NCBI GenBank assembly: GCA_963754235.1 | Contig: CAVWFK010000018.1 | Span: 124,001-188,000, forward strand | Source: DATAYA01 sp963754235 | GTDB lineage: Bacteria > Pseudomonadota > Alphaproteobacteria > Acetobacterales > Acetobacteraceae | Length of the DNA stretch: 64,000 nucleotides | Reading direction: 5' to 3' | Shown: piece by piece, positions 53,558 through 63,069 of the stretch | Layout of the letters: every line of letters begins with the position of its first letter | How positions within the stretch are numbered: the stretch's first letter is position 1 | The notes under the pieces: generated by a model | The model's database searches: none | The model's input: the letters and a program-made list of their open reading frames with translations, nothing else | What the model was told of the DNA's origin: nothing | Made by a program: the position numbers and the translations under genes

Positions 53558-54781
53558 TCAGCTGGCCTTGACGGTGTCGCCAGAGACCTGACGCGTCGGG
53601 CCCGAAGCATTCGGCCGGACATCGAAGGTAAATATGCTGGTCGGGATCGCGAGCGTCGCACAGCAGTTCGGGATATCCACGATGCCGCTGATACGCCCCT
53701 CGACCGGAGCCGTGCCGAGGATGCTGTATGCCTGCTCACCAGTATAGCCGAACTTCTTGAGGTATGCGATGGCGTTCAGGCACGCCCGGCGATAGGCGAC
53801 GTGAGCATCGAGATAGTACTGCTCGCCGGTGTGCTCGTCCACCGAGATCCCTTCGAAGATCAGGAATTCAGAGAAATGCGGATCGACCGGGCTCGGCTTG
53901 AAGATCGGGTTGATGATGTCGTACTTGGCGACGCCGCCCTTGATCAGTCCGACGCCAATGTCGATCCAGCCGGCCATCTCGATTGCGCCGCAGAAGGTGA
54001 TCTCGCCATCGCCCTGTGACCAGTGGATATCGCCCATCGAAAGTCCGGCATTCTTCACGTACACCGGAAAGTAGACCTGCGAACCGCGCGAGAGGTTCTT
54101 GATGTCGCAGTTGCCGCCGTGCTCGCGCGGCGGCACGGTGCGCCAGGCTTCCTTGGCCGCCGCTGTCCCCTGGGATGCAGACATCTGGCCCATGAGGGCG
54201 AAATCGGCCGAGGGTGCATTGGCCAGCGGTGGCACGCGCTTCGGGTCGGTGGCGATCAGCGCGGTTTCGCGGCGGTTGGCCTCGGCGAGGAGCTTGTGGT
54301 CGGGCAGGCAGCCGATCAGACCGGGGTGGACGAGGCCGGGATAGCGAACGCCGGGGACGTGCCGGGATGTCGCGTAGATGCCGCTGATATCCCAGCACGA
54401 CTTGCGGGCCTCGGGGAAATGTTCCACCAAAAAGCCGCCGCCATTCTCCTTGGCGAAGATGCCGTTAAATCCCCACTCCGAGCCCGGTATGGGGCCGATG
54501 TCAAGAATGTCCACGACAAGCAGATCGCCCGGCTCCGCGCCCTCGAAACCGAATGGACCGCTAAGGTAATGGACTCGCATCAGATTGACGTCGCGGACGT
54601 CATTGGCGCTGTCGTTGTTGCCGATCTGGCCGCCCGTCCAGTCGTAGCACTCGACCCGGAAGGTGTCCCCGGGCTTAAACATTTGAACAATCGGAAGATC
54701 AGGATGCCAGCGGTTGTGGGTCTTGATCTGCTGCTGTTCCGGGGCCTTGTTGACGTCGATCTTGAAGACCGTTTTGGTCAC
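53558..54781 (-). CDS. fmdA: Formamidase (acetamidase/formamidase family)
   Basis: This 407-residue enzyme has exactly the length of the Methylophilus formamidase and splits formamide to formate and ammonia. Conserved stretches are IKTHNRWHPDLPIVQMFKPG, GDLLVVDILDIGPIPGSEWG, ENGGGFLVEHFPEA, HPGLIGCLPDH, REHGGNCDIKNLSRGSQVYF and MGDIHWSQGDGEITFCGAIE, the last two holding the metal/substrate-site residues of the family. The start is GTG 54781 with AGGGAG eight bases upstream, giving MTKTVFKIDVN. With the AmiS/UreI-type channel and fmdB downstream it forms an fmd-like operon. Confidence 0.95.
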   Translation of the reverse strand: MTKTVFKIDVNKAPEQQQIKTHNRWHPDLPIVQMFKPGDTFRVECYDWTGGQIGNNDSANDVRDVNLMRVHYLSGPFGFEGAEPGDLLVVDILDIGPIPGSEWGFNGIFAKENGGGFLVEHFPEARKSCWDISGIYATSRHVPGVRYPGLVHPGLIGCLPDHKLLAEANRRETALIATDPKRVPPLANAPSADFALMGQMSASQGTAAAKEAWRTVPPREHGGNCDIKNLSRGSQVYFPVYVKNAGLSMGDIHWSQGDGEITFCGAIEMAGWIDIGVGLIKGGVAKYDIINPIFKPSPVDPHFSEFLIFEGISVDEHTGEQYYLDAHVAYRRACLNAIAYLKKFGYTGEQAYSILGTAPVEGRISGIVDIPNCCATLAIPTSIFTFDVRPNASGPTRQVSGDTVKAS

Positions 54782-54987
54782 GGCTTTTCTCCCTGAAAGG
54801 TGTGGTTTTCCGCGGAGGACCTTTCCGCTACGGAAGCGATAACGGGAGTGTCGGTTAGGGATTACGCGCTCGTCACAACCGAGGCTAGCGGAACGGCTCG
54901 GCGCGAATTGTAAAGTTTTGTAGGGCGGGCAACAGTGACGCATGGGCGATGTCGAGAGGCCGACTCTAACCTGGCGGTGGTATCCGG

Positions 54988-55827
54988 TCAGCCGCCCTTC
55001 ACGCCACCCGCAGTCAGCCCTGCCACGATCTGCTTCTGCGCCAGCAGCGTCAGCAGCAGCACCGGCGCGGTCACCACCAGGGCGGCGGCGGCCAGCGGGC
55101 CCCAACTCACCTGCTCGAAGGTCAGCACGTTGTAGACGGCGACCGGCAACGTGCGCGTCTGACGACCCGCCAGCACGATACCGAAGATGAAGTTGTTCCA
55201 GCTGAAGATGAACGCCAGGATGGTAGCCACAGTGATCCCCGGCCGCGCCAGCGGCAGCGCGACGTGGCGGAACGCCTGCCAGATCGTCGCACCATCGACC
55301 AGCGCGGCCTCCTCCAACTCGCCCGGCAGGCCTTCGAAGAAGCCGATCATCACCCACACGACGACAGGCACGGTAATCACCAGATGGGTGATGACGATCG
55401 GCGTTAGCGTGCCGACCATGCCGAACCACTGGAACAGCAGGAACAGCGGGATCAGGTAGGAAAGGCCCGGGGTCATGCGCGCGATCAGGATCAGCACTGC
55501 CGCCCGCGTCGCCTTCGTCTTGGCGACGCCGTAGCCCGCCGGCACGCCCACCAGCAGCGCTAGCGCCGTGGCGCCGAACGAGACGACACAGGAATTGATC
55601 GTGTAGCGCAGGAAGTTGTTCTCGGCGAACACCTTCACGAAATTGGCTATGGTCGGCGGATCGGGGATGAACACCGGCGGGAAGGCCATGTTGTCCACCT
55701 CGTTCTTCAAGGACAGGGACAACATCCACAGGAAGACGAACAGCGCCGGAGAGATCAGCACCAAAACCGATAAGTAGAGCCCGGCCCGCGCCGCGATCCG
55801 GCGCAGCCGGTAGCGCCTTACTGCCAT
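54988..55827 (-). CDS. Sugar-type (CUT1) ABC transporter permease, MalG-like
   Basis: The 279-residue membrane protein has six hydrophobic segments, KTKATRAAVLILIARMTPGL and the EAA loop EEAALVDGATIWQAFRHVALP, which binds the ATPase. It ends in AQKQIVAGLTAGGVKG, the MalG-type tail. ATG 55827 overlaps the other permease gene by ten bases. No ATPase gene is in this cluster, so a shared MsmK/UgpC-like subunit is needed. The 206-base gap to fmdA holds no recognised gene. Confidence 0.93.
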   Translation of the reverse strand: MAVRRYRLRRIAARAGLYLSVLVLISPALFVFLWMLSLSLKNEVDNMAFPPVFIPDPPTIANFVKVFAENNFLRYTINSCVVSFGATALALLVGVPAGYGVAKTKATRAAVLILIARMTPGLSYLIPLFLLFQWFGMVGTLTPIVITHLVITVPVVVWVMIGFFEGLPGELEEAALVDGATIWQAFRHVALPLARPGITVATILAFIFSWNNFIFGIVLAGRQTRTLPVAVYNVLTFEQVSWGPLAAAALVVTAPVLLLTLLAQKQIVAGLTAGGVKGG

Positions 55828-56732
55828 TGCGCCCTCCGGCGCAGATATAGCAGCACCAGGCTGATCGCGACGATCAGCACGAAGAACACCAGCACCACGG
55901 CGGAGGCATAGCCGAGGTGGTAGTAGGAGAACGCCTGCTGATAGAGGAAGATGTTCATCGTTGTGCTGGCGGTCCCCGGTCCGCCCTGGGTGATGACGTA
56001 GATCACGTCGAAGGATTTCAGCGCGTCGATGGTGCGGATCACCAGCGCCACGATGATGAACGGCCAGAGCAGCGGCAGCGTGACGTGGCGGAAACTCTGC
56101 CACGGGCTGGCGCCGTCGATCAGCGCCGCCTCATAGGGATCGGTGGGCAGGCTGGCCAGCCCGCCCAGCACGATCAGCATCACCAGCGGCGTCCATTGCC
56201 ACGTCTCGACCATCGCCAGCGTCGGGATCACCGTGTTAACGCTGTAGGTCCAGGTGGAAGGCGGCAGGCCGAGCGAGGTCAGGATGTAGTTCAGCACCCC
56301 GAGCTGCGGGTGGAACATCATCGACCAGACCAGCGCGATGGCAACCGGCGTCGCCATCATCGGCAGGATGAAGATGGTCCGCGCGATGCCGCGGAAACGA
56401 AACCTGCGGTGGAAACAGACCGCGGCGGCAACGCCCAGGACCAATGGCGCCGCCACCGCCAGCACGGTGAAATAAAGCGTGCGCAGCACGGCCCAGCCGA
56501 AATCGGCGTCGTGGATCAGCTGCCGGAAGTTGGCGAGCGCCACCCAACGCGCCCCCTCTCCCGGCTGCCAGTCGTGCAGCGACATGAACAGCGTGAACAG
56601 CCAAGGGAAAACGATCACCCCCAGCACCACCACGGCGCCAGGCACCGCGAAGACCCAGTAGCGCCGGGCATAATTCGGGCCGCGCGCGACGGCTCGATCC
56701 GCCGTCGCGCGCAGGGTCGGCGTGGTCGGCAC
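55818..56732 (-). CDS. Sugar-type (CUT1) ABC transporter permease, MalF/UgpA-like
   Basis: This 304-residue membrane protein has six hydrophobic segments, PWLFTLFMSLHDWQPGEG near the first periplasmic loop, TIFILPMMATPVAIALVWSM, the EAA loop YEAALIDGASPWQSFRHVTL and VIYVITQGGPGTAS. It follows the binding-protein gene by a single base. Confidence 0.93.
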   Translation of the reverse strand: MPTTPTLRATADRAVARGPNYARRYWVFAVPGAVVVLGVIVFPWLFTLFMSLHDWQPGEGARWVALANFRQLIHDADFGWAVLRTLYFTVLAVAAPLVLGVAAAVCFHRRFRFRGIARTIFILPMMATPVAIALVWSMMFHPQLGVLNYILTSLGLPPSTWTYSVNTVIPTLAMVETWQWTPLVMLIVLGGLASLPTDPYEAALIDGASPWQSFRHVTLPLLWPFIIVALVIRTIDALKSFDVIYVITQGGPGTASTTMNIFLYQQAFSYYHLGYASAVVLVFFVLIVAISLVLLYLRRRAQWQ

Positions 56733-56733
56733 T

Positions 56734-58053
56734 TCAGGCGTTGGACTTGTCGAGCACCGGCTGGAAAGCGGCCGTCGCCTTCTTCAGTTCGGCCGCCGGA
56801 TCGGAGCCGGTGATCATGTTGGTCAGCGCGATGCCGAACGTGTCGCGGAACTCAGTGACCGGCACGATCTCCGGCAGGCCCGGGGCGGAAATCTTCTGGC
56901 TCTCCATCACGGTGTTCAGCCATTCGTGCCCGAACATGTTGTGTTTCACCACATCCGGGTCGGTATAGACGCTGAGCCGCGCCGGCGTGCCTGATCCGGT
57001 GCGCAGGATTTCGGCCATGATCTTCTTGCTGGTCGCCCACTGGCAGTACAGGTAGGCGGCGCCCTTATTCCTGCTCGCCGCCGGAATGCCCATGGCATCG
57101 ACGAAGCTCGCCGAATGCTGCGCCTTCGGCCCCTTCGGCACCACGGCGAAGCCGACCGTGTTCACCACCTTCGACTGCCTCGGATTGATCAGCGGCGCCG
57201 AGAAGCCGACGCCGTCCAGCCACATCGCGATCTTGCCCTGGGAAAAGCTCGTCTGGCATTCGTTCCAGTTGAAGCCGATGCTGCCGGGCGGTGCTGCCTC
57301 GCGCATCAGCTTCTGATACAGCTCGGCGCCCCAGATCGCTGCCGGCGCGTCGGTCAGCAGCTTCTTGCCATCCGGCGTCACGGTGTAGGCGTCCTGCCCC
57401 AGCATCCAGCTGGTCCATACCGGCACATTGGCGTTCTTCAGGCCGCGCCCGACGAAGCCGTAAGTGCCACTGGACTTGTCCGTCAGCTTGCGCGCCGCGT
57501 CCAGCAGCGCATCCATGGTGGCCGGGAACGGCAACCCTTTGTTCTTGAAGATCGCCTTGTTCCAGAAGACGATCCACAGATCCGGGTTCAGCGGGAGCGA
57601 ATCCATCCGCCCGTCCGGCTGCGTCGCCGTCTTCACCGCACCCGCGCCCATGTCGGCGAAATCGTAGTCGGGCGCGGTCAGCTTCGGATTGGCCAGGTAC
57701 GGCCGCAGATCCTCGAGCCACCTCGCCCGCCCGAACAGCCGCTTCGAGACGTGCAGCGACACCATCAGCGCATCGAAGCTCGGGTGCCCGGTCGCCATCT
57801 CCAGCGCCGCCTTCGGCCGCTGCTGCTGCTCGGGAATCTGTTCGGAACCGACGCTGATGCCGGTCAAGTCCTCGAACTCTTTCTGGTGCTTCTGCAGCAC
57901 GTCGCTGCGCGGGTTCTTGGTCAGGCTGACCTCGATATGCGTGCCCTTGAACTGCTTCCAGTCGAAGGCCGACTGCGCCCCGCCGCGCTCGATGGCGGCG
58001 GGTGCCGCCAACAGCCCGGCCGAGGCTTTCAGAACCGTGCGACGCTCGATCAT
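56734..58053 (-). CDS. Sugar-type ABC transporter substrate-binding protein (SBP_bac_1)
   Basis: The 439-residue protein has a twin-arginine-like leader (MIERRTVLKASAGLLAAPAA). A family 1 binding domain follows: VLQKHQKEFEDLTGISVGSE, GRMDSLPLNPDLWIVFWNKA, FSQGKIAMWLDGVGFSAPLI and the C-terminal AAYLYCQWATSKKIMAEIL. ATG 58053 has GGGAGA upstream and replaces a longer frame starting at 58077. Its ligand could be a sugar, polyol or other solute; nothing here is decisive. Confidence 0.92.
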   Translation of the reverse strand: MIERRTVLKASAGLLAAPAAIERGGAQSAFDWKQFKGTHIEVSLTKNPRSDVLQKHQKEFEDLTGISVGSEQIPEQQQRPKAALEMATGHPSFDALMVSLHVSKRLFGRARWLEDLRPYLANPKLTAPDYDFADMGAGAVKTATQPDGRMDSLPLNPDLWIVFWNKAIFKNKGLPFPATMDALLDAARKLTDKSSGTYGFVGRGLKNANVPVWTSWMLGQDAYTVTPDGKKLLTDAPAAIWGAELYQKLMREAAPPGSIGFNWNECQTSFSQGKIAMWLDGVGFSAPLINPRQSKVVNTVGFAVVPKGPKAQHSASFVDAMGIPAASRNKGAAYLYCQWATSKKIMAEILRTGSGTPARLSVYTDPDVVKHNMFGHEWLNTVMESQKISAPGLPEIVPVTEFRDTFGIALTNMITGSDPAAELKKATAAFQPVLDKSNA

Positions 58054-58167
58054 GGTTTTCTCCCTCTTGCGGCTCACAGCCCGTAGCAGGCGATAGCCGT
58101 GCCGGCCAGGCTCCGCGGCGCCCGCCCAATAGGAACCCCCAGTCCGGCGGCCTTCCGAATGCCGGGT

Positions 58168-58212
58168 CCAGGGCGCGCGGCGCCCTGGCGGGTGCGCGAG
58201 GGCAGAGCCCTC
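58168..58212. repeat. Pair of GC-rich hairpins in a divergent intergenic region
   Basis: CCAGGGCGC-GCG-GCGCCCTGG (58168-58188) is followed by GAGGGC-AGA-GCCCTC (58198-58212). Both are perfect stems. The 272-base gap lies between a divergent binding-protein gene and the M24 peptidase gene, so these stems may be a repeat element or part of an untranslated leader. Confidence 0.6.
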
Positions 58213-58325
58213 GCCTTGGGTCTGGAGCCGGGCACCCGGTGCCCTGGCACACGGACATTGCCTGGACGTTGATGCTCACGCTGCGTAAGATGCGGTCCCC
58301 GTATCATGATGCCGGGGAGGCAACG

Positions 58326-59588
58326 ATGAACGCGCGAGAACAACACCGCGCCACCTCGGACGGTCGGATCGCCGAAGCGCCGGTTCCCCGATCAGCCGTG
58401 CCGTTCGACACCGATCTACTCGACGAACTCATGCGGCAGGCAGGCATCGACCTTCTCGTCGTGTCGTCGAAACACAATATACAGTATCTCCTCGGCGGCT
58501 ACCGCTTCTTCTTCTTTGATCATTTCGACGCCATCGGGGTGAGCCGCTATCTGCCGCTGCTCGTCTATCCCAGGGGCCACCCCGAGCGATCGACCTATAT
58601 CGGAAACCCGATGGAATCCTACGAGCAGGAGCTGAACCGCTTCTGGGTGCCGCGCGTCGAAGCCGCGGCTTCGAGCACGACCGACGCGATGCAACTGGCG
58701 GTGGACCATCTGCGCCGGATCGGGGGCGGGCAACGACGGATAGGAATTGAAAGAGCCTTTCTGCCGGCGGATGCCGAAGCGCTGCTTCGGAGCGAGCTGC
58801 CGCAGGCGGAGATCGTCGAGGCCGTGGTAACCCTGGAACGCTTGCGGGCGCGCAAGACGCCGCAGGAGCTGAAGCTGTTGCGCGAGGCTTCGGACCGAGT
58901 CGTGGACGCGATGCTAGCCGTCATCGCCGGCCACGGGCCCGGCACGTCGAAGCGCGAGCTAGTCGAGGCGCTTCGCCGCGAGGAAGTGCAGCGCGGCCTG
59001 TCGTTCGAGTATTGCCTTATCACGGCGGGAACAAGCTGCAATCGGGCGCCGTCCGATCAGTTGTGGCTGGAGGGCGATATCCTGTCGCTCGACTCCGGCG
59101 GCAATTACAAGGGGTATATCGGCGACCTGTGCAGAATGGCGATTCTCGGCGACCCCGATGCCGAGCTGAAGGATCTGCTCGCCGAAATCGACGAAATTCA
59201 ACAAGCCGCCAGGAAGCCGATTCGCGCGGGCACCAAGGGAGCCGAGATCTTCGCGGCCGCCGAAACAGTGTTGAAGGAATCGGCTCACGGCAACTCGCTT
59301 CATTTCGTCGCCCATGGGATGGGCCTGATCAGCCACGAGGCGCCGCGCCTGACCAGCCGCGGGCCGGTGCCTTATCCCGCCTACGATGCCGATCTTCCGC
59401 TCGCGTCCGGAATGGTTATTTCGATCGAGACAACGCTGCAGCATCCTCGCCGGGGGTTCATCAAGCTGGAGGACACGGTCGCCGTCACCGACAATGGCTG
59501 GGAAGCGTTCGGCAACTCCGGCCGGGGTTGGAACAGGGGGGGCACAGCGCCTGAGCCGGTTCGAACCGGCGCCAATCGCCGCCGCTAG
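58326..59588 (+). CDS. M24-family metallopeptidase (Xaa-Pro aminopeptidase/creatinase-like)
   Basis: The 420-residue protein has a creatinase-type N-terminal domain (about 25-165) and a pita-bread catalytic domain. All five metal ligands of active M24 peptidases are visible: both Asp in LSLDSGGNYKGYIGDLCRM, His in LHFVAHGMGL, Glu in MVISIETTLQ and Glu in FIKLEDTVAV. It should thus be a two-metal aminopeptidase or prolidase rather than a metal-free creatinase. ATG 58326 follows GGGGAGG. It is 36 bases from the first LVIVD-repeat gene and probably co-transcribed with both. Confidence 0.9.
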   Translation: MNAREQHRATSDGRIAEAPVPRSAVPFDTDLLDELMRQAGIDLLVVSSKHNIQYLLGGYRFFFFDHFDAIGVSRYLPLLVYPRGHPERSTYIGNPMESYEQELNRFWVPRVEAAASSTTDAMQLAVDHLRRIGGGQRRIGIERAFLPADAEALLRSELPQAEIVEAVVTLERLRARKTPQELKLLREASDRVVDAMLAVIAGHGPGTSKRELVEALRREEVQRGLSFEYCLITAGTSCNRAPSDQLWLEGDILSLDSGGNYKGYIGDLCRMAILGDPDAELKDLLAEIDEIQQAARKPIRAGTKGAEIFAAAETVLKESAHGNSLHFVAHGMGLISHEAPRLTSRGPVPYPAYDADLPLASGMVISIETTLQHPRRGFIKLEDTVAVTDNGWEAFGNSGRGWNRGGTAPEPVRTGANRRR

Positions 59589-59624
59589 ATTTCGACGCGA
59601 AATTCAGGATACGGAGAGCGAACC

Positions 59625-60878
59625 GTGGCGACCACCGAGCTTCCAAAACCGGACCATTCCCGAAACATGCGCCTGGTCGGCTACAGCGATCAGGGCGGCC
59701 GCACGGACGGCGTCCAGATCATGGTGCATCGCGGCTATGCCTATATCGGACACATTTTCTCCAAGGGCTTCAGCGTCATCGATGTCCGTGATCCGGGCAA
59801 GCCCCGACCGGCCAAATACGTGCCCGCGCCGCCGAACACCTGGAGCCTGCATCTGCAAGCTTTCGACGATCTGCTGCTGGTGATCAACAACAAGGACATG
59901 TTCGCGCAGCCGGACCTCGCCGACGAGAAGAATTACTACAAGGGGTCGGTCGATCAGCACGCCCATTCCGGGTCGACCGCGCGCGATTGGTCGGCCGGGC
60001 TCGCCGTCTACGACATCTCCAAGCCCGACGATCCGCGCCAGATCGGCTTCATGCCGGTGGAAGGCACCGGCCTTCACCGGCTCTGGTATGTGGGTGGGCG
60101 CTGGGCCTACGCCTCGGCAATGCTCGACGGCTTCAGCGACTACATCCTGATCACGATCGACATGCAGAATCCGAAGCGCCCGCAGCTCGCCGGCAAGTAT
60201 TGGTTGCCGGGCATGAATGCCGCTGCCGGGGAGAAGGCGAATTGGCCTCTGAAGAGCGGCCGCTTCGGCCTTCATCACGCGATCGTCCATGACGACATCG
60301 CCTATTGCAGCTGGCGCGATGCCTGTCTCGTCGTGGTCGATGTGTCGGATAGGGCCAGCCCCAAGCAGATCGTGCATAAGAGCTGGGCGCCGCCCTTCGG
60401 CGGTGGCACACATAACGCGTTGCCGCTCCCCGACCGCAATCTCCTGATCGTGGTCGACGAGACCGTGCTCGACAATCAGGAGGACGGGTTCAAGCCGATC
60501 TGGGTGTTCGACAATCAGGTGAAATCGAATCCAATCAGCATCGCCACCTTCCCACCGCCGTCCGACAAGGACTACCTGAAGGTCGGCGGCCATTTCGGAC
60601 CGCACAACATCCACGAGAACCGGCCCGGCAGCTTCGTCAGCTCCGAGCTGATCTTCTCGACGTATCAGAACGCCGGCCTGAGGGTGTACGACATCCGCGA
60701 CCAATTCAGGCCGCAGGAAGTGGCCGCTTTCGTGCCGCCACCACCGACGAAATGGGTCGACCCGCGACCGAACCGGCCGGTCGTGCTCCACTCGGCCGAT
60801 GTCTTCGTCGACAAGAACGCACTCTGCTATCTGACCGACTTCAGCGGGGGCCTCTACATTGTCGAATACAACAGCTAA
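59625..60878 (+). CDS. LVIVD-repeat beta-propeller protein, copy 1
   Basis: This 417-residue protein is built from repeats ending in LxVxDxS-P-like turns, e.g. FSVIDVRDPGKP, LAVYDISKPDDP, LVVVDVSDRASP and LRVYDIRDQFRP, as in LVIVD-repeat propellers. Conserved His/Asp positions (GLHRLWYVGG, GLHHAIVHDD, GGHFGPHNIHENR) could form a metal or active site. No signal peptide was seen, so it is probably cytoplasmic. The start is GTG with GGAGAG upstream. The function of the family is not established. Confidence 0.8.
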   Translation: MATTELPKPDHSRNMRLVGYSDQGGRTDGVQIMVHRGYAYIGHIFSKGFSVIDVRDPGKPRPAKYVPAPPNTWSLHLQAFDDLLLVINNKDMFAQPDLADEKNYYKGSVDQHAHSGSTARDWSAGLAVYDISKPDDPRQIGFMPVEGTGLHRLWYVGGRWAYASAMLDGFSDYILITIDMQNPKRPQLAGKYWLPGMNAAAGEKANWPLKSGRFGLHHAIVHDDIAYCSWRDACLVVVDVSDRASPKQIVHKSWAPPFGGGTHNALPLPDRNLLIVVDETVLDNQEDGFKPIWVFDNQVKSNPISIATFPPPSDKDYLKVGGHFGPHNIHENRPGSFVSSELIFSTYQNAGLRVYDIRDQFRPQEVAAFVPPPPTKWVDPRPNRPVVLHSADVFVDKNALCYLTDFSGGLYIVEYNS

Positions 60879-60910
60879 CCGACTGAGCCGAGCGCGCGAA
60901 GACCGACGCC

Positions 60911-62173
60911 ATGTCCGACACGAACCTCATTAAGCCGACCTACGCGCGCAACATGCGCCTGATCGGCCACTCCGATCAGGCCGGCCGCTCCGACGGTCAG
61001 CAGATCATGGTGCGGAACGGCTACGCCTATATCGGCCACGTCTGCTCGAAAGGCTTTTCCGTCATCGACGTGCGTGACCCGACCAGCCCGAAGACGGTCA
61101 ACTACATCGAGAACCCGCCCAACACCTGGAGTCTCCATCTTCAGGTGCACGAGGACCTCCTGCTCCTGGTCCATGGCAGGGACATGTTCTCGCAGCCGGA
61201 AATGGCGGATGAGCGCAACTACTACAAGCCGAAGGCCGGCACCCACGGTCACGAGGAGGCCCCGAGTGCGCGCAACTGGTCGGCCGGCATGGCCGTCTTC
61301 GATATCTCGAAACCAGCTGAGCCGCGGCAGATCGGCTTCATGCCCGTCGACGGCACCGGGTTGCACCGCATCTGGTATGTCGGCGGGCGCTGGGCCTACG
61401 CCTCGGCGATGATAGAGGGATTCAGCGACTACATCCTCATCATCGTCGATATGCAGGATCCGGCGAAGCCGCGCATCGCCGGCCGTTATTGGCTGCCGGG
61501 GATGAACCTTGGAGCGGGCGAGACGGCGGCCCACTGGCCGTTGGAACTCGGGCGCTACGGCCTGCACCACGCCGTCGTTCAGGACGACATCGCGTATTGC
61601 GCCTGGCGTGATGCCTGCCTGGTCGTTGTCGATGTTGCCGACAAGAGCAACCCGAAACAGATCGTCCACAAAAATTGGGCGCCACCTTTCGGTGGCGGGA
61701 CGCATAACTGCCTGCCCCTGCCCGACCGCGATCTCCTCATCGTTCTCGACGAGGCGGTGCTCGACAACATGGAGGACGGCTTCAAGCCGATTTGGGTATT
61801 CGACAACCAAGTGAAAGCGAACCCGATCAGCATCGCCACCTTCCCGCTGCCCAGTGACAGGGACTACATCGCGGTCGGCGGGCATTTTGGCCCGCACAAC
61901 GTCCACGAAAACCGGCCTGGCAGCTTCCAGAGCTCGACACTGATTTTCGCCACATACCAGAATGCCGGCGTCCGGGTCTACGACATCAGCGACCACCTGC
62001 GTCCGATCGAGGTCGGGGCTTGCGTGCCACCAACTCCGAAGAAACTGGTCGACCCACGCCCCAATCGGCCGGTGGTCCTCCATTCGGCCGACGTTTTCGT
62101 GGACAAGAACGGCATCGCCTATTGTACCGACTGGAGCGGCGCCGGTCTTTACATCATGGAATACACGGGCTGA
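60911..62173 (+). CDS. LVIVD-repeat beta-propeller protein, copy 2
   Basis: The 420-residue protein is collinear with its upstream neighbour and shares most of its motifs: FSVIDVRDPTSP, MAVFDISKPAEP, GLHRIWYVGG, GLHHAVVQDD, GGHFGPHNVHENR and NRPVVLHSADVFVDKNG. It is thus a tandem duplicate, 32 bases downstream. It differs mainly near residues 105-125 (YYKPKAGTHGHEEAPSAR). The near-identity of the His-rich segments between copies suggests that they matter for function. The pair may form a hetero-oligomer. Confidence 0.8.
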   Translation: MSDTNLIKPTYARNMRLIGHSDQAGRSDGQQIMVRNGYAYIGHVCSKGFSVIDVRDPTSPKTVNYIENPPNTWSLHLQVHEDLLLLVHGRDMFSQPEMADERNYYKPKAGTHGHEEAPSARNWSAGMAVFDISKPAEPRQIGFMPVDGTGLHRIWYVGGRWAYASAMIEGFSDYILIIVDMQDPAKPRIAGRYWLPGMNLGAGETAAHWPLELGRYGLHHAVVQDDIAYCAWRDACLVVVDVADKSNPKQIVHKNWAPPFGGGTHNCLPLPDRDLLIVLDEAVLDNMEDGFKPIWVFDNQVKANPISIATFPLPSDRDYIAVGGHFGPHNVHENRPGSFQSSTLIFATYQNAGVRVYDISDHLRPIEVGACVPPTPKKLVDPRPNRPVVLHSADVFVDKNGIAYCTDWSGAGLYIMEYTG

Positions 62174-62291
62174 GCCCGTTTCCTTCCTGAGAGCGGGATA
62201 GCTCGCGCGAAAGGGGCGCATTCTTGGTGCCGCCCTTTTCGGACTCGCATTGATGACGGCTCATACCAAGCGCCCGACGCTCTGACTCCTT

Positions 62292-62383
62292 CGTCATCGC
62301 GAGCCGCCGCTTGGCGGCGTGGCGATCCAGGCGTGCCGCACGGTGCGGCCCGCCTGGATTGCTTCGCTCCGCTCGCAATGACG
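62292..62383. repeat. Palindromic intergenic element, copy 3
   Basis: CGTCATCGCGAG at the left and CTCGCAATGACG at the right frame an interior with GGCGATCCAGGCG and CGCCTGGATTGC. It abuts the truncated transposase frame directly on its right side. Confidence 0.82.
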
Positions 62384-62391
62384 GTGAGGAG

Positions 62392-63051
62392 AGCGTTCAG
62401 CGCATCGGGCCGCTGGTCCCGGCGAAAGCGGATGCCGCGGCGCAGCAGCGGTTCGTGGAACAGACGCTCGCCCCTTTGATGGCCGAAGCGGATGCCGAGC
62501 ATCCGCTGTATTTCGTCGATGCCACGCACCCGTCGTACACGGCGCATCCGAGCCATGGCTGGATCCGCAAGGGCCGGACGCGGGAGCTGAAGAGCAACCA
62601 TGGGCGGGTGAACGTCAACATCAACGGCGCGCTGCGTTGGCCCGACCGCACGGTGGTGTACCGCGAGGCGGGCAAGATCACCAGCGCCGAGATGATCGCG
62701 CTGTTCCAGGAGCTGGGGGTGCGGCATCCGACGGCGACCGCGATCCGCGTCGTGCTGGACAACGCCCGCTACAACCACTCGGCCGAGATCAAGGCCTATC
62801 TGTCGGAGGACGGTTGCCGCATCGAGCTGGTCTACCTGCCGGCCTATGCGCCGAACCTCAACCTGATCGAGCGACTGTGGTGGTTGCTGAAGAAGGCTGT
62901 GCTGTACAATCAGCACTATCCTTGCCTCACCGACTTCAAGGCCGCGATCGACGGGTTCTTCGACAATATCGCCAGTTATCGAAGCGAGATCGCCTCATTG
63001 ATCACTGGCGCATTTCACTTCATTGGCGCATCGAACCCCCAAGCTCCGTAG
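62392..63051 (+). mobile_element. IS630-family transposase remnant (5' truncated)
   Basis: About 219 codons give the C-terminal DDE domain of an IS630-type transposase: HPLYFVDATHPSYTAHPSHG (first Asp), IRVVLDNARYNHSAEIKAYL (second Asp) and LVYLPAYAPNLNLIERLWWL (the final acidic residue, in NLIERLWW). The N-terminal helix-turn-helix half is missing; the conserved frame begins right after the palindromic element at 62383. No terminal inverted repeats were identified. It is probably inactive. Confidence 0.85.
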
Positions 63052-63069
63052 AGAGGGTATATCAGACGG

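Noticed and set aside
54782..54987. Sigma-54 promoter for the fmdA operon
   Set aside because: No TGGC-N-TTGC arrangement with correct spacing was found; AT-rich TACAAT-like hexamers are present but have no good -35.
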